From: F23-D06 sp045116675
GTDB lineage: Bacteria > Bacteroidota > Bacteroidia > Bacteroidales > WCHB1-69
NCBI GenBank assembly: GCA_045116675.1
Contig: JBGUMF010000063.1
Span: forward strand, 1 to 59,764
DNA: 59,764 bases
Direction: 5' to 3'
The notes under the pieces are model-generated. The model saw nothing but the letters and a program-made list of their open reading frames with translations, made no database searches and had not been told where the DNA came from. Shown here one piece after another: positions 33,195-41,888 of this stretch. A program made the position numbers and the translations under genes. How positions within the stretch are numbered: position 1 is the first letter of the stretch; the number at the start of each line of letters is the position of its first letter.

Positions 33195-35588
33195 TCAAAA
33201 CTTAAACCACCACATCACCGACGGGATAATCGGGAACAGGCTCATCTGGTAGGCCTTTGTGTCAATGTTGAAATCCAGATTGGTCGGGTCGATGTCGGTA
33301 TGGGTTTCAAAGAAGATGAAGAACGGGTTCTTTCTATTATAAACATTGTATATGGAGAAATTCAGTCCGGTTTCAAAACGCCGGGATTTTTTGATGGTCC
33401 AGTTGACGGCGAGGTCGAGGCGGTGGTACGGTGGCATCCGATAGGCATTGCGGCTGCTGTATTCGGTCATCAGCGAGCCCATGTAGAAATAGTAGCCGAT
33501 GGGGATGGTCATCGTGTTGCCGGTCTGATATACCCAGAGGGCCGACACGGTGAGCTTGTTGCGCAGGATCTCGTAGGCGAGGCTGATGGACACGTCGTGG
33601 CGGCGGTCGTATTTGGCCCAGAAGGGCTCACCGTTGTTCAGGTCGGCGAACTGCTTTCGCGTGAAGCCCAGCGTGTAGCCGATGAAGCCGGTGATCTTGC
33701 CGCGCGATTTCTTGATGAACACCTCGGCACCGCACGACCAGCCCTTGCCGAACACGTACAGCTGGTCGGGATTGATGGTCAATGCGCTGAAATCCAGCCC
33801 GTCACGATATTCCGCCAGATTGTACATCTGTTTATAATAGAGATCAATATAGGTTTCAAACATGTTCTGATGGAAATTGCGGAACACGCCTAACGAGAAC
33901 TGCAGGACGGTTTGCGGTTTCAGGATGTCGGTGGATGGCATCCATACATCGGTGGGCAGCGAGATGGAGGCAATGGATATCTGGTGCAGGAACTGGTAGT
34001 TCAGGGTAGCTGATGCTTTGATGGAGGTGGCGGAGTCGATGAGGAAGCGGAGCGAGAGACGGGGTTCCACTTTGTTGTAAGTCTTGATAAGCTCGCCGGG
34101 CCGGTAGGTGATGGAGTCGCGCACGTTGCCGATCTCGTCCAATTCGTAGCGGGTGAACGGGCCGATGTGGCAGAAGTTGGTGTAGCGCAGACCCATGTTG
34201 AGGAGCCAGCGGCGCGAGATGTCCCACTCGTCATGGGCGTACAGACTCAGCTCGTTGGCGAAGTAGGGCTGCACCTTCGGCAGCGAGAAGTCAAAACCCT
34301 CACCGGCCTGCACGGCGTATTGCCCGGGCAGACACTGGTGCAGCACGTCGTGAACGCCAAAGCGCAGGTTGTGCTTGGGTGTCGGCATCCAGGTGAGCTC
34401 GCTCTTCAGACTGTAGTCACGGATGCCGGAGGTGAGCTTGAACTCGAACACGTCCATGCCCATCTGCGTGCCGAAGTCGTAATAACTGAAAGTGCCGGAG
34501 GTGTTCAGGAATAATTTGTTGCTGATGATGTAGTTCCAGCGGGCGGAGGCTGTTGCGTTGCCCCAGCGGAAGGTGCATTGCGTCTGGCCCGAACTAGACT
34601 TGAATCCATATACGTCGTTGCCGTAGTAAGCCCCGAAATAGAGACGGTGCTTGTCGTTGATGATGACGTTGAATTTGGCGTTCAGGTCGTAGAAATAGAA
34701 GTCCATACCCTTGAGCGGCGACTCCTTCTTCAGGAAAGGCTGGATGAGGATGTCGGCGTAGGTGCGTCGTCCGGAGATGATGAAAGAGGCCTTGTTCTTC
34801 TTGATCGGCCCTTGCACGGTCAGGTGCGAGAAGATGAGGCCCACGCCGCCCTCCACGTTGTAGTTTTTCAAGTTGCCGTCTTTCTGATAGACATTGAGGA
34901 TGGAGGCTGCGCGCCCGCCGTAGTAGGCTGGCATTCCGGACTTTATCATGTCAAGGTTCTTGACGGCATCGGCGTTGAAAATGGAGAAGAAGCCGAACAG
35001 ATGGCCGGCGTTATAGACGGTGGCCTCGTCAAGGAGGATGAGATTCTGGTCGGTGCCGCTCCCGCGCACGTAGTAACCGCTGTTGCCCTCGCCGCCCGAC
35101 TGCACGCCCGGCAGCAGCTGGATGGATTTGATGACGTCGGCCTCGCCCATGAGGGCAGGCATCGCCTTGATGGCTTCGATTTTCATCTCCATGCGCCCCA
35201 CATCCGCACTGGCCACGTTCTGGTCGCTGCGCACACCCTGGATGACAACCTCCTCACCGGCAATGGCATTCGGCACCAGCTCGATGTTGAACGTTTTGTT
35301 CTGCTGGAGGTTGATGTCTGTCTGCAACGTCTGGTAGGAGAGAAAGCTGGCGGTGAGCCGGTAGTTGCCTTTGGGTACGCTGATGGAGTAGAAACCGGCC
35401 TGATTGGTTATGCAACCCAGTTTCTCCTGCGGGCGGGTGGTGTCGGTGAGGATGATGTAGGCGCCCATGAGGCTCTCTCCGTTGGCCTGATCGAGGACTG
35501 TTCCCGACAACGTGACGCGTTGGGCCGTCAGCCAGCAGGGGACCGTCAACAGCAGGAAAATCAGGAAACGGAGTAAACGTTTTGCCAT
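33195..35588 (-). CDS. TonB-dependent outer-membrane receptor with carboxypeptidase-like N-domain
   Basis: The 797-residue product has a signal peptide (L-T-A-Q, residue 22). A CarboxypepD-regulatory-like domain follows (about 24-110: V-T-L-S-G-T-V-L-D...G-F-Y-S-I-S-V-P-K-G-N-Y-R-L-T). The plug domain (about 112-230) contains I-Q-L-L-P-G-V-Q-S-G-G-E-G-N-S-G-Y-Y-V-R-G and N-L-I-L-L-D-E-A-T-V-Y-N. A beta-barrel runs to the terminal M-W-W-F-K-F. It lacks SusC features (no SusD partner) and is paired with DUF4249. The ligand is unknown. A 395-bp AT-rich region separates it from rplS. Confidence 0.93.
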   Translation of the reverse strand: MAKRLLRFLIFLLLTVPCWLTAQRVTLSGTVLDQANGESLMGAYIILTDTTRPQEKLGCITNQAGFYSISVPKGNYRLTASFLSYQTLQTDINLQQNKTFNIELVPNAIAGEEVVIQGVRSDQNVASADVGRMEMKIEAIKAMPALMGEADVIKSIQLLPGVQSGGEGNSGYYVRGSGTDQNLILLDEATVYNAGHLFGFFSIFNADAVKNLDMIKSGMPAYYGGRAASILNVYQKDGNLKNYNVEGGVGLIFSHLTVQGPIKKNKASFIISGRRTYADILIQPFLKKESPLKGMDFYFYDLNAKFNVIINDKHRLYFGAYYGNDVYGFKSSSGQTQCTFRWGNATASARWNYIISNKLFLNTSGTFSYYDFGTQMGMDVFEFKLTSGIRDYSLKSELTWMPTPKHNLRFGVHDVLHQCLPGQYAVQAGEGFDFSLPKVQPYFANELSLYAHDEWDISRRWLLNMGLRYTNFCHIGPFTRYELDEIGNVRDSITYRPGELIKTYNKVEPRLSLRFLIDSATSIKASATLNYQFLHQISIASISLPTDVWMPSTDILKPQTVLQFSLGVFRNFHQNMFETYIDLYYKQMYNLAEYRDGLDFSALTINPDQLYVFGKGWSCGAEVFIKKSRGKITGFIGYTLGFTRKQFADLNNGEPFWAKYDRRHDVSISLAYEILRNKLTVSALWVYQTGNTMTIPIGYYFYMGSLMTEYSSRNAYRMPPYHRLDLAVNWTIKKSRRFETGLNFSIYNVYNRKNPFFIFFETHTDIDPTNLDFNIDTKAYQMSLFPIIPSVMWWFKF

Positions 35589-35983
35589 AAGTGTGGGTAG
35601 TTGAAAACATTTTTAACGCGCGTTTGGTTGTTTTAGTATGCTTTTTTTGAGAATGTTTTTTATGTAATAAATCCACACATTGAAGGACAAGATTGAAAGT
35701 TCTCTGTTGGCCGTTTTTTTTGCGTGTGAAAATGAAAACGGTTTCCGAAATTTTACCGGTGAATATCCGGATTTGTTCGTTGAAAAATTCTTTTTGGCTG
35801 GAAAATATCCCTATTTTGTTGTTGAAAAAGTGATGTAATATGTTGAATAAAAGATAATTGCGTTATTTATGCATAAAACGATGGGAGGATTATTAAAAAT
35901 CTCTTTCGGATAACTTGTTCATTATCAAAAAAAATGTATCTTTGCACCCGCAAAAAAGATAATAACAGAAAAGATATAGAGAG
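35589..35983. other. AT-rich divergent intergenic region
   Basis: This gap lies between the divergent TonB receptor and rplS genes. It holds poly-T tracts, a CCGGTGAATATCCGG imperfect palindrome (about 35757-35771) and the rplS promoter at its right end. No gene is seen. No clear TAnnTTTG element for the receptor was found. Confidence 0.5.
35915..35944 (+). promoter_or_regulatory. rplS promoter
   Basis: TTG (35915-35917), 19 bases, then TATCTTTG (35937-35944), close to the TTTG-N19-TAnnTTTG consensus. The start codon follows 39 bases later. Confidence 0.65.
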
Positions 35984-36337
35984 ATGAAACAAGAACTGAT
36001 TCAATACGTTGAGGATAATTTCATTCCCAAACAGGAATTCCCGAAATTCAAAGCAGGTGATACGGTTACCGTATCGTACAGAATTGTGGAAGGCTCCAAA
36101 GAGCGTATCCAGCAATTCCAGGGTGTTGTGCTGCAAATCAATGGCAATGGCGCCACCAAGACCTTCACGGTGAGAAAAATCTCCGGAGGTATCGGTGTTG
36201 AGAGAATATTCCCCTTCGCCACCCCGATGATTGCCGGTCTTACGGTGAACAAACGCGGTGTTGTGCGTCGCGCCCGTATTTTCTACCTTCGTAACCTCAC
36301 GGGTAAGAAGGCTCGTATCAAAGAACGCAGAGGTTAA
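35984..36337 (+). CDS. rplS: 50S ribosomal protein L19
   Basis: This 117-residue protein of the large-subunit interface has the family segments F-K-A-G-D-T-V-T-V-S-Y-R, E-R-I-Q-Q-F-Q-G-V-V-L, F-T-V-R-K-I-S-G-G-I-G-V-E-R-I-F-P and R-A-R-I-F-Y-L-R-N-L-T-G-K-K-A-R-I-K-E. It is monocistronic, with its own promoter and a strong terminator 24 bp after the stop. trmD and rimM, frequent neighbours in other phyla, are absent. Confidence 0.97.
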   Translation: MKQELIQYVEDNFIPKQEFPKFKAGDTVTVSYRIVEGSKERIQQFQGVVLQINGNGATKTFTVRKISGGIGVERIFPFATPMIAGLTVNKRGVVRRARIFYLRNLTGKKARIKERRG

Positions 36338-36361
36338 TAATTATCAATATTAAGGTTTATA

Positions 36362-36390
36362 AAACCTCTCTTTCGGGAGAGGTTTTTTTT
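36362..36390 (+). terminator. Intrinsic terminator of rplS
   Basis: AACCTCTC pairs with GAGAGGTT around a TTTCGG loop, followed by a run of T to 36390. The -7 element of the next gene starts 2 bases later. Confidence 0.9.
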
Positions 36391-36391
36391 G

Positions 36392-36399
36392 TATCTTTG
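36392..36399 (+). promoter_or_regulatory. Promoter -7 element of the 36421 gene
   Basis: TATCTTTG matches TAnnTTTG directly after the rplS terminator. The predicted start near 36405 leaves a leader of about 15 bases before the GTG start codon. Confidence 0.6.
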
Positions 36400-36420
36400 C
36401 AGTCGTAAATTTTATTTGCA

Positions 36421-37212
36421 GTGGCTCTGATAGAATCTTTTGAGAAAACCGGCAACACGCTGTTCAAGTACAGAGGGCAGATCCCCGTGCTGATATTCCT
36501 GCTGTCGCTTCCCATTCTTTTCCTGACCAATGAAACGCTTTACCAGGGCCTCTATGCCGGGAAATACACGCTTGTGCGTCTTATCTGGTCGGTTGTGGCC
36601 GTGCTCATCTCCTTGGCGGGTTTGGCCTTGCGTGCTTACACGGTGAGCACTACGCCCAAGGGCACGTCGGGGCGCAACCGTTCCGGACAGGTGGCCGACA
36701 GCCTTAACACCAAAGGTATCTACTCGGTGGTGCGCCATCCGCTCTACCTGGCCAACTACCTGATATGGGCCGGTGTGTTGGTCTTCTCCCTGAATATTTG
36801 GGCATTCCTCATCGTTTCGCTGGTTTATTGGCTTTACTACGAACGCATCATGTTTACGGAGGAGGCTTTCCTGCGTTCCCGCTTCGGTGCTGACTTTGAG
36901 GATTGGGCCTCCCGCGTGCCCGCCATCATCCCTAACTGGTCCCTGTTTGAGAAAGGCGACATGTCGTTCTCCTTCAAGACGTTCCTCCGCCGCGAATACG
37001 CCACCTTTTTCTCCACAGTCTTCTCGTTCGTGCTGGTGGACTATGCCCTGTTCGTGCTTTCGTTTGTGCAATTCTGCCCCTACCGCCTCACCTGTTCCGA
37101 ATGGGTGCGCCCCTCCCTCTATGTGCTGGCCGCGGCGTTACTGATAACCCTCGTCTTGCGAACCCTTAAACATCATTCATCCATACTGAAAAAAGATGTC
37201 GGAAGAGACTGA
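36421..37212 (+). CDS. Isoprenylcysteine-methyltransferase-like (ICMT/PEMT fold) membrane protein
   Basis: The product is 263 residues with a GTG start. Several membrane helices surround the conserved G-I-Y-S-V-V-R-H-P-L-Y-L-A-N-Y-L segment (about 98-113) and the later Y-Y-E-R-I-M-F-T-E-E...R-F-G-A-D-F-E-D-W motif (about 138-160). Both are signatures of the ICMT/phospholipid methyltransferase superfamily, which uses SAM at the membrane. Homologous bacterial enzymes methylate lipids or lipid A phosphates; the substrate here is not known. Two extra helices end the protein. No RBS is evident, and the leader is very short. Confidence 0.75.
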   Translation: MALIESFEKTGNTLFKYRGQIPVLIFLLSLPILFLTNETLYQGLYAGKYTLVRLIWSVVAVLISLAGLALRAYTVSTTPKGTSGRNRSGQVADSLNTKGIYSVVRHPLYLANYLIWAGVLVFSLNIWAFLIVSLVYWLYYERIMFTEEAFLRSRFGADFEDWASRVPAIIPNWSLFEKGDMSFSFKTFLRREYATFFSTVFSFVLVDYALFVLSFVQFCPYRLTCSEWVRPSLYVLAAALLITLVLRTLKHHSSILKKDVGRD

Positions 37213-37300
37213 TTTTTAGAGACTAAGAAACATTAAAAACATTTTAAAAACTTTTCCTCGTTGAAATTTTAAATCTTTAACCTTTATAACTTTTACCGAA

Positions 37301-37711
37301 ATGAACATCACACACATTGAACACATCGCCATCGCGGTGAAGAGCTTGGAAACATCGATTCCGTATTATGAGAACATCCTCGGACTCAAATGCTACAACA
37401 TCGAGGAAGTGGCCGACCAGAAAGTGAAGACGGCTTTTTTCAAGGTGGGGCAGACCAAGATTGAACTTTTGGAGCCCACTTGTGAGGAGAGCACAATTGC
37501 CAAGTTCTTGGAGAACAAGGGCGAGGGCTTGCATCACGTGGCTTTTGCCGTTCCCGACACGGGTGCCGCTTTGAACGAGCTGGCCGAGAAGGAAGTGCGC
37601 CTCATCGACAAGGCTCCGCGCGGTGGTGCGGAAGGTCTGCTGATCGGCTTCGCGCACCCGAAGGCCACGGGTGGCGTGCTGACTGAGTTCTGCTGTCCGA
37701 AACCCGAATAG
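37301..37711 (+). CDS. mce: Methylmalonyl-CoA epimerase
   Basis: This 136-residue VOC-superfamily enzyme interconverts the (R) and (S) forms of methylmalonyl-CoA in the succinate-propionate route. Metal ligands and fold motifs are visible: H-I-E-H-I-A-I-A-V (5-13), T-K-I-E-L-L-E-P (about 50), G-L-H-H-V-A-F-A-V (about 75) and the terminal G-G-V-L-T-E-F-C. Length is normal. Methylmalonyl-CoA mutase is not in the window. The gap before it is AT-rich stutter sequence without a clear promoter. The DUF4199 gene starts 9 bp after it. Confidence 0.93.
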   Translation: MNITHIEHIAIAVKSLETSIPYYENILGLKCYNIEEVADQKVKTAFFKVGQTKIELLEPTCEESTIAKFLENKGEGLHHVAFAVPDTGAALNELAEKEVRLIDKAPRGGAEGLLIGFAHPKATGGVLTEFCCPKPE

Positions 37712-37720
37712 TTTTTCCGT

Positions 37721-38650
37721 ATGATGAATAGAAAGCTGTGGGGCGTCTGCCTGAAATGGGGGCTGGTGCTGGGTGGTGTGCTGGCTGTGCTGGAGGTGGT
37801 CAAAATGGTGGCCCGCCAAGTGGAGTATGGCTCTGCCCAGCTGTTCGACCTTGCCATGATTATCGGCTATATCCTGATTCTCTATGCCGGTATCAAGGAG
37901 TTCAAGGCGTCATATCCCAACCGGCTGTCGTTCCCCAAAGCCTATTTGTGCGGTTTCCTACTCTCTATCATCGGCTCTGTTATTTTCTTTGGCTATAATT
38001 TGATTCATTATCAAGTAGTTGAAAAGGACGGCTTGTCAAGGAAATACAACACGGCCTTGGAGAATTTCCGTAAGGTCATTGACAAGGATACCATTCGGGC
38101 GGATGAGTTGACGTGGTATGTGGATACTGTGCGTGTGCTGGTGGAAGCGGCAGAAAAAGACTATCTGCAGCAGAACCCTCGTACCGATTCCGTGGAAATG
38201 GATGTGCATAAGGGCGTATCGCTGATTAACACATATTTTGCGGAAAAGGTCGAGTCGCGGCGTTCGTCGGATACCACCGACCATTACCGGATGTCTAATT
38301 TTGCTCCATACGCGAAGGGCGTGATGGTGGAGACGTTGCAGCTCTATATTGCCCAGAATGAAAAGCATGTGTCCACTTCGGATGTGAAGGAGATTGTGCA
38401 GCGGGCTATGGTCAACATAGGTCCGGTCAATCCCGCGCAACGTCGTTTCGAGCTGAACAAGTCGCACGTGCCGCACTACGACCATGCGGTCACGTACGCG
38501 TCCGTGGCCGCGCTTATGGACCTGCTGTACGGCATGTTTTTCAGCATCTTTGTGGCCATGTACCATTACCGCTCTAAAGAACCAGCTCCGGAAGAGGAAG
38601 AAGCTGAACCAACGGAACCGAATGAGGCGGAGGAGATTCCTGAACCGTAA
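37721..38650 (+). CDS. DUF4199 membrane protein with acidic tail
   Basis: The 309-residue product has N-terminal membrane helices at about 10-30, 42-57 and 70-95, with the family-like I-K-E-F-K-A-S-Y-P-N-R-L-S-F-P-K-A-Y segment between. A long soluble helical region (about 100-255) follows, then another hydrophobic helix (about 258-280) and a strongly acidic C-terminus (E-E-E-E-A-E-P-T-E-P...). Two adjacent ATGs could serve as start. DUF4199 is of unknown function and often precedes a GT2 glycosyltransferase in Bacteroidota, as it does here. Confidence 0.75.
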   Translation: MMNRKLWGVCLKWGLVLGGVLAVLEVVKMVARQVEYGSAQLFDLAMIIGYILILYAGIKEFKASYPNRLSFPKAYLCGFLLSIIGSVIFFGYNLIHYQVVEKDGLSRKYNTALENFRKVIDKDTIRADELTWYVDTVRVLVEAAEKDYLQQNPRTDSVEMDVHKGVSLINTYFAEKVESRRSSDTTDHYRMSNFAPYAKGVMVETLQLYIAQNEKHVSTSDVKEIVQRAMVNIGPVNPAQRRFELNKSHVPHYDHAVTYASVAALMDLLYGMFFSIFVAMYHYRSKEPAPEEEEAEPTEPNEAEEIPEP

Positions 38651-38683
38651 TTTATTTATTATTAGAATGATAATTTGAATGAT

Positions 38684-39637
38684 ATGAATATTTCTGTAAT
38701 TGTCCCCCTTTTGAATGAATCCGAATCCATCCCCGAATTGGTGGCATGGATCAAACGTGTCATGGATGAGCACCAGTACACCTATGAAGTGCTGATGATT
38801 GATGACGGCTCCACCGACAATTCCTGGGCTATCATTGAGGAGCTCCACCAGCAGAATCCGAATGTGAAAGGCATCCGTTTCCGCAGAAACTATGGCAAGT
38901 CGGCGGCGCTCAACACCGGCTTCGAGGCCTGTGAGGGTGATGTGGTCATCACGATGGACGCCGACCTGCAGGACAGCCCCGACGAGATTCCCGAGCTCTA
39001 CCGCATGATTGTGGAGGATGGCTATGATCTGGTTTCCGGCTGGAAGAAGGTGCGCTATGATTCCAAATTGGCGAAAAATATCCCGTCCAAGTTCTTCAAC
39101 TGGACCACTCGGAAGATGTCGGGCATCCAGCTGCACGATTTCAACTGTGGGTTGAAAGCTTACCGCAAGGATGTGGTAAAATCCATTGAGGTGTATAGCG
39201 AGATGCACCGTTACATTCCGGTGATAGCCAAGTGGGCTGGTTTCAGCAAGATAGGGGAGAAGGTGGTGATTCACCAGAAGCGCAAATATGGAGTCACCAA
39301 ATTCGGATGGAACCGTTTTGTCAACGGGTATCTGGACCTGCTCACCATTTCCTTCACCACACGTTTCGGCAAGAAGCCCATGCACGCTTTCGGTGTGTGG
39401 GGCAGTGTGGCCTTTTTAGTGGGCTTGGTGAGTGCCATCTGGCTGATTATCGCCAAATTGGTCCATCAGGCACACGGAATGCCCTTCCGTCAGGTGGCCG
39501 ACCAACCGTTGTTCTTCATCGCTTTGTTGGCTATGGTGTTGGGTTTCATGCTGTTTTTGGCCGGATTCCTTGGCGAGTTGATTGCCCGCAATGGCTCCGA
39601 CCGCAACAAATATCTGATTTCTGACAGAATAGAATAG
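38684..39637 (+). CDS. GT2 glycosyltransferase, polyprenyl-phosphate (DPM1/GtrB-like) type
   Basis: The ATG at 38684 (317 residues) is preferred over an upstream TTG. The GT-A domain starts I-S-V-I-V-P-L-L-N-E-S-E-S-I-P, with I-D-D-G-S-T-D-N-S (about 38), F-R-R-N-Y-G-K-S-A-A-L-N (about 68) and the metal-binding D-A-D-L-Q-D (about 95). Two C-terminal membrane helices (about 230-255 and 270-295) match GtrB/ArnC-type enzymes, which load a sugar onto undecaprenyl phosphate. The sugar is unknown. It follows DUF4199 by 33 bp and probably shares its transcript. Confidence 0.93.
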   Translation: MNISVIVPLLNESESIPELVAWIKRVMDEHQYTYEVLMIDDGSTDNSWAIIEELHQQNPNVKGIRFRRNYGKSAALNTGFEACEGDVVITMDADLQDSPDEIPELYRMIVEDGYDLVSGWKKVRYDSKLAKNIPSKFFNWTTRKMSGIQLHDFNCGLKAYRKDVVKSIEVYSEMHRYIPVIAKWAGFSKIGEKVVIHQKRKYGVTKFGWNRFVNGYLDLLTISFTTRFGKKPMHAFGVWGSVAFLVGLVSAIWLIIAKLVHQAHGMPFRQVADQPLFFIALLAMVLGFMLFLAGFLGELIARNGSDRNKYLISDRIE

Positions 39638-39654
39638 TTTTAAAAAAGAGATTA

Positions 39655-41496
39655 TCACGGTTCCGCCTGCGTGACGATTCCATTTTCGTAAAAGTACTGG
39701 ATCAACTCCTGATAAAACGGGGTTTGTGAAAGTGTATCGCAGTTGCCCACGATGATGAGTTTCAGTCGGGCGCGGGTGATGGCCACGTTCATGCGCCTTA
39801 AATCCTTCAGGAAGCCGATGTTGCCCTGCTCGTTGTCGCGCACCATGCTGATGAGGATGATGTCACGTTCCTGTCCTTGAAAGCCATCCACAGTATTGAT
39901 GGCCAGGCGGTTTCGTATGGTGGCGAGGGTGCGGCTTTTGGCAGCCATGCGGCGCAGGATGCCCACTTGGGCCTTGTAGGGGGAAATGATGCCGAAGGTG
40001 GTGTTCTCCACCAGATTGCTATCCACGAACAGCTGCCGAACGTATGTCTTCAGGATGTTGAGGAGCAGATGAGCCTCGTCGCGGTTCAGGCGGCTTTGCG
40101 AGGCACTGGTGCGTTCCGAGAACTGGCAGCGGCTGGTGTCAATCCAAACCAAGGGCGCATCCCATGGGGCGAGGGTGCGATGGGCCACTTCCGGCGCGGC
40201 TTTCAGCTTGCCCTCGTAAAACCATCGGGACGAGAAGTTCATGATTTGCTCGTTCATGCGGTATTGGATGTTCAGCAGCGTGACGGCCCCGGGCTTTTCC
40301 TCCACAATCTTCTGCATCAGGGTTTTGCTCAATCCTCCGTTGGCCGCCTCCATGCATTTGATGGTAGGCGGGAGCTGCTGATGGTCGCCGGCGAAGACTA
40401 CGCGGTCGGCTTTGAAGATGGCGGCCCAGCAGGCAGCCTCCAAAGCTTGGCTGGCCTCGTCGATGAATACGGTGCCAAAGTGGCGGGCTGCCAGCACGGG
40501 GTTGGCACTGCCGATGAGGGTGCAGGTGATGACCTCGGCCTCTTGCAGGATATCCTCGCGGATGCGCTCCTCCAGTTCTTCCACACGATGGTGCAGACTT
40601 TGCAGGCGATGATGCTTGTCGGTGGTCTTGGACTGATGGATTTCGCGGATGAGCTTGCGCATAGCCCACAGGTCGCTGTAGTCGGGGTGCACCGAGTATC
40701 GGTATTCGTAGGAACATTCCAGGAGGGGCTTGTTGATGCGCAGCGGGTTGCCCACGCGCAGCACGTTGACGCCCCGGCGGAGCAGCAGCTCGCTGATCCA
40801 GTCCACCGCCGCGTTGCTGGGCGCGCACACCAGCACTTGTCCCTCCCGCAGTACCGTCTCGATGACGGCCTCTACGCATGTGGTGGTCTTGCCGGTGCCT
40901 GGCGGCCCGTGAACGACGGCCACCTCGCGGGCGCGAACAATCCGGTTGACGGCCTCGTTCTGGCTGGCATTGAGATTCGGGAAATGCAGGGCAGGCAGTT
41001 CCCGGAAGGCGGGTTGTGTCTTGCCTGTCAGCGTGTCGCGCAGATGTACCCATTTCTCACCGTCGCGGTCCATGACCCGCTGCAAGGTGGCTTCCATTAC
41101 CTCGTAGGTGGTCTCGTCGATGCCCAGTTGTACGCCCAACTCGTGCTGCTCCGCCAAGCGTGCGAGCAGGGTAGGGAAGGTGATGTCGGGCACCGACACG
41201 ATCATCCGTTTTTGGTCGATGCGCTGGATGAAACAGCTTCCGGGCACCATAGTGAGGCTGTCGCGTTTGTCTTTTCCCGTGTAGAAGAAGGAGACGGACT
41301 TCCCTGGCTCGAAGGCACAATCGATGCTTATGCCGTATCCTCCCGTATATTCGATTTCCATCACCGTCTGGTTGAGGGCGTTATAGAATCCGATGCCTGT
41401 GTGAATGGGGAACCAGCTGCTCTCGGTGTTGTAATGCGAGGCCACCGCCGCCCGCATCGACAGTTCAAAAGTGCGACGGTCGTACTCCCGCTCCAT
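39655..41496 (-). CDS. SF1 (UPF1/IGHMBP2-like) helicase
   Basis: The 613-residue product has an N-terminal beta domain (about 25-105), then motif I G-P-P-G-T-G-K-T-T-T (about 196-205), C-A-P-S-N-A-A-V-D (Ia), F-I-D-E-A-S-Q-A-L-E (II), F-A-G-D-H-Q-Q-L-P-P (III), Q-Y-R-M-N-E (IV), N-T-V-D-G-F-Q-G-Q-E-R-D (V) and N-V-A-I-T-R-A-R (VI). All helicase motifs are intact. It is probably a nucleic-acid helicase of housekeeping type. The frame stays open upstream to 41580 with family-like sequence (F-L-H-L-L-R-L-L-R before Met1) but without ATG, GTG or TTG. The true start may therefore be a rare codon such as ATT. Confidence 0.92.
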   Translation of the reverse strand: MEREYDRRTFELSMRAAVASHYNTESSWFPIHTGIGFYNALNQTVMEIEYTGGYGISIDCAFEPGKSVSFFYTGKDKRDSLTMVPGSCFIQRIDQKRMIVSVPDITFPTLLARLAEQHELGVQLGIDETTYEVMEATLQRVMDRDGEKWVHLRDTLTGKTQPAFRELPALHFPNLNASQNEAVNRIVRAREVAVVHGPPGTGKTTTCVEAVIETVLREGQVLVCAPSNAAVDWISELLLRRGVNVLRVGNPLRINKPLLECSYEYRYSVHPDYSDLWAMRKLIREIHQSKTTDKHHRLQSLHHRVEELEERIREDILQEAEVITCTLIGSANPVLAARHFGTVFIDEASQALEAACWAAIFKADRVVFAGDHQQLPPTIKCMEAANGGLSKTLMQKIVEEKPGAVTLLNIQYRMNEQIMNFSSRWFYEGKLKAAPEVAHRTLAPWDAPLVWIDTSRCQFSERTSASQSRLNRDEAHLLLNILKTYVRQLFVDSNLVENTTFGIISPYKAQVGILRRMAAKSRTLATIRNRLAINTVDGFQGQERDIILISMVRDNEQGNIGFLKDLRRMNVAITRARLKLIIVGNCDTLSQTPFYQELIQYFYENGIVTQAEP

Positions 41497-41619
41497 ACGG
41501 AGCAGACGGAGAAGGTGTAGGAAATGGTTTGTGATGTTAATAATGTTTATAATTTTACAGTGTTGCCGAGTCCAGTTTTAAATTGCTACGTCAGATAATC
41601 AGGTTCTGATTTTGCGGGG

Positions 41620-41627
41620 CAAAGGTA
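41620..41627 (-). promoter_or_regulatory. Promoter -7 element of the helicase gene
   Basis: TACCTTTG on the minus strand matches TAnnTTTG. The start near 41613 would give a leader of about 117 bases to the ATG, long enough to include the upstream in-frame extension. Confidence 0.5.
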
Positions 41628-41738
41628 GTGATTTTTCATAAGGTGGCAATTTTGCAAAAATGATTTTCGGTTTACGATTTTCGATTGGCGATGCCCTGAA
41701 TGTTTTGGGAGATTCCGTTCAACGCTATTGAGTTTCGT

Positions 41739-41845
41739 GGAATGGTGCGTGTCCGCCATGCCAAGAATGCAGCGGCACAAGACTTTGGATTTCGGGATAG
41801 GCTGTCTGCCGCTGCATGGACAGCAGGTGCGATGTGCACCATTCC
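41739..41845. other. Nested 107-bp inverted repeat
   Basis: Two perfect 10-bp arms are nested: GGAATGGTGC (41739-41748) with GCACCATTCC (41836-41845), and TGCAGCGGCA (41768-41777) with TGCCGCTGCA (41807-41816). TGTCC (41750-41754) and GGACA (41818-41822) pair between them. The whole can form one rod with internal loops. It stands between the helicase promoter and palindrome array D. No clear promoter or terminator is attached. Confidence 0.6.
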
Positions 41846-41888
41846 GCCGGTGACACCAGGAACGGCGAGATCCCCCTCTCATTCCAAC

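Noticed and set aside
34578..35576. 332-codon open frame on the plus strand
   Set aside because: It is antisense to the TonB-dependent receptor plug and N-terminal domain; a GC-rich shadow frame.
39877..41520. 547-codon open frame on the plus strand
   Set aside because: It is antisense to the SF1 helicase, whose motifs are all intact, and its translation resembles no family.
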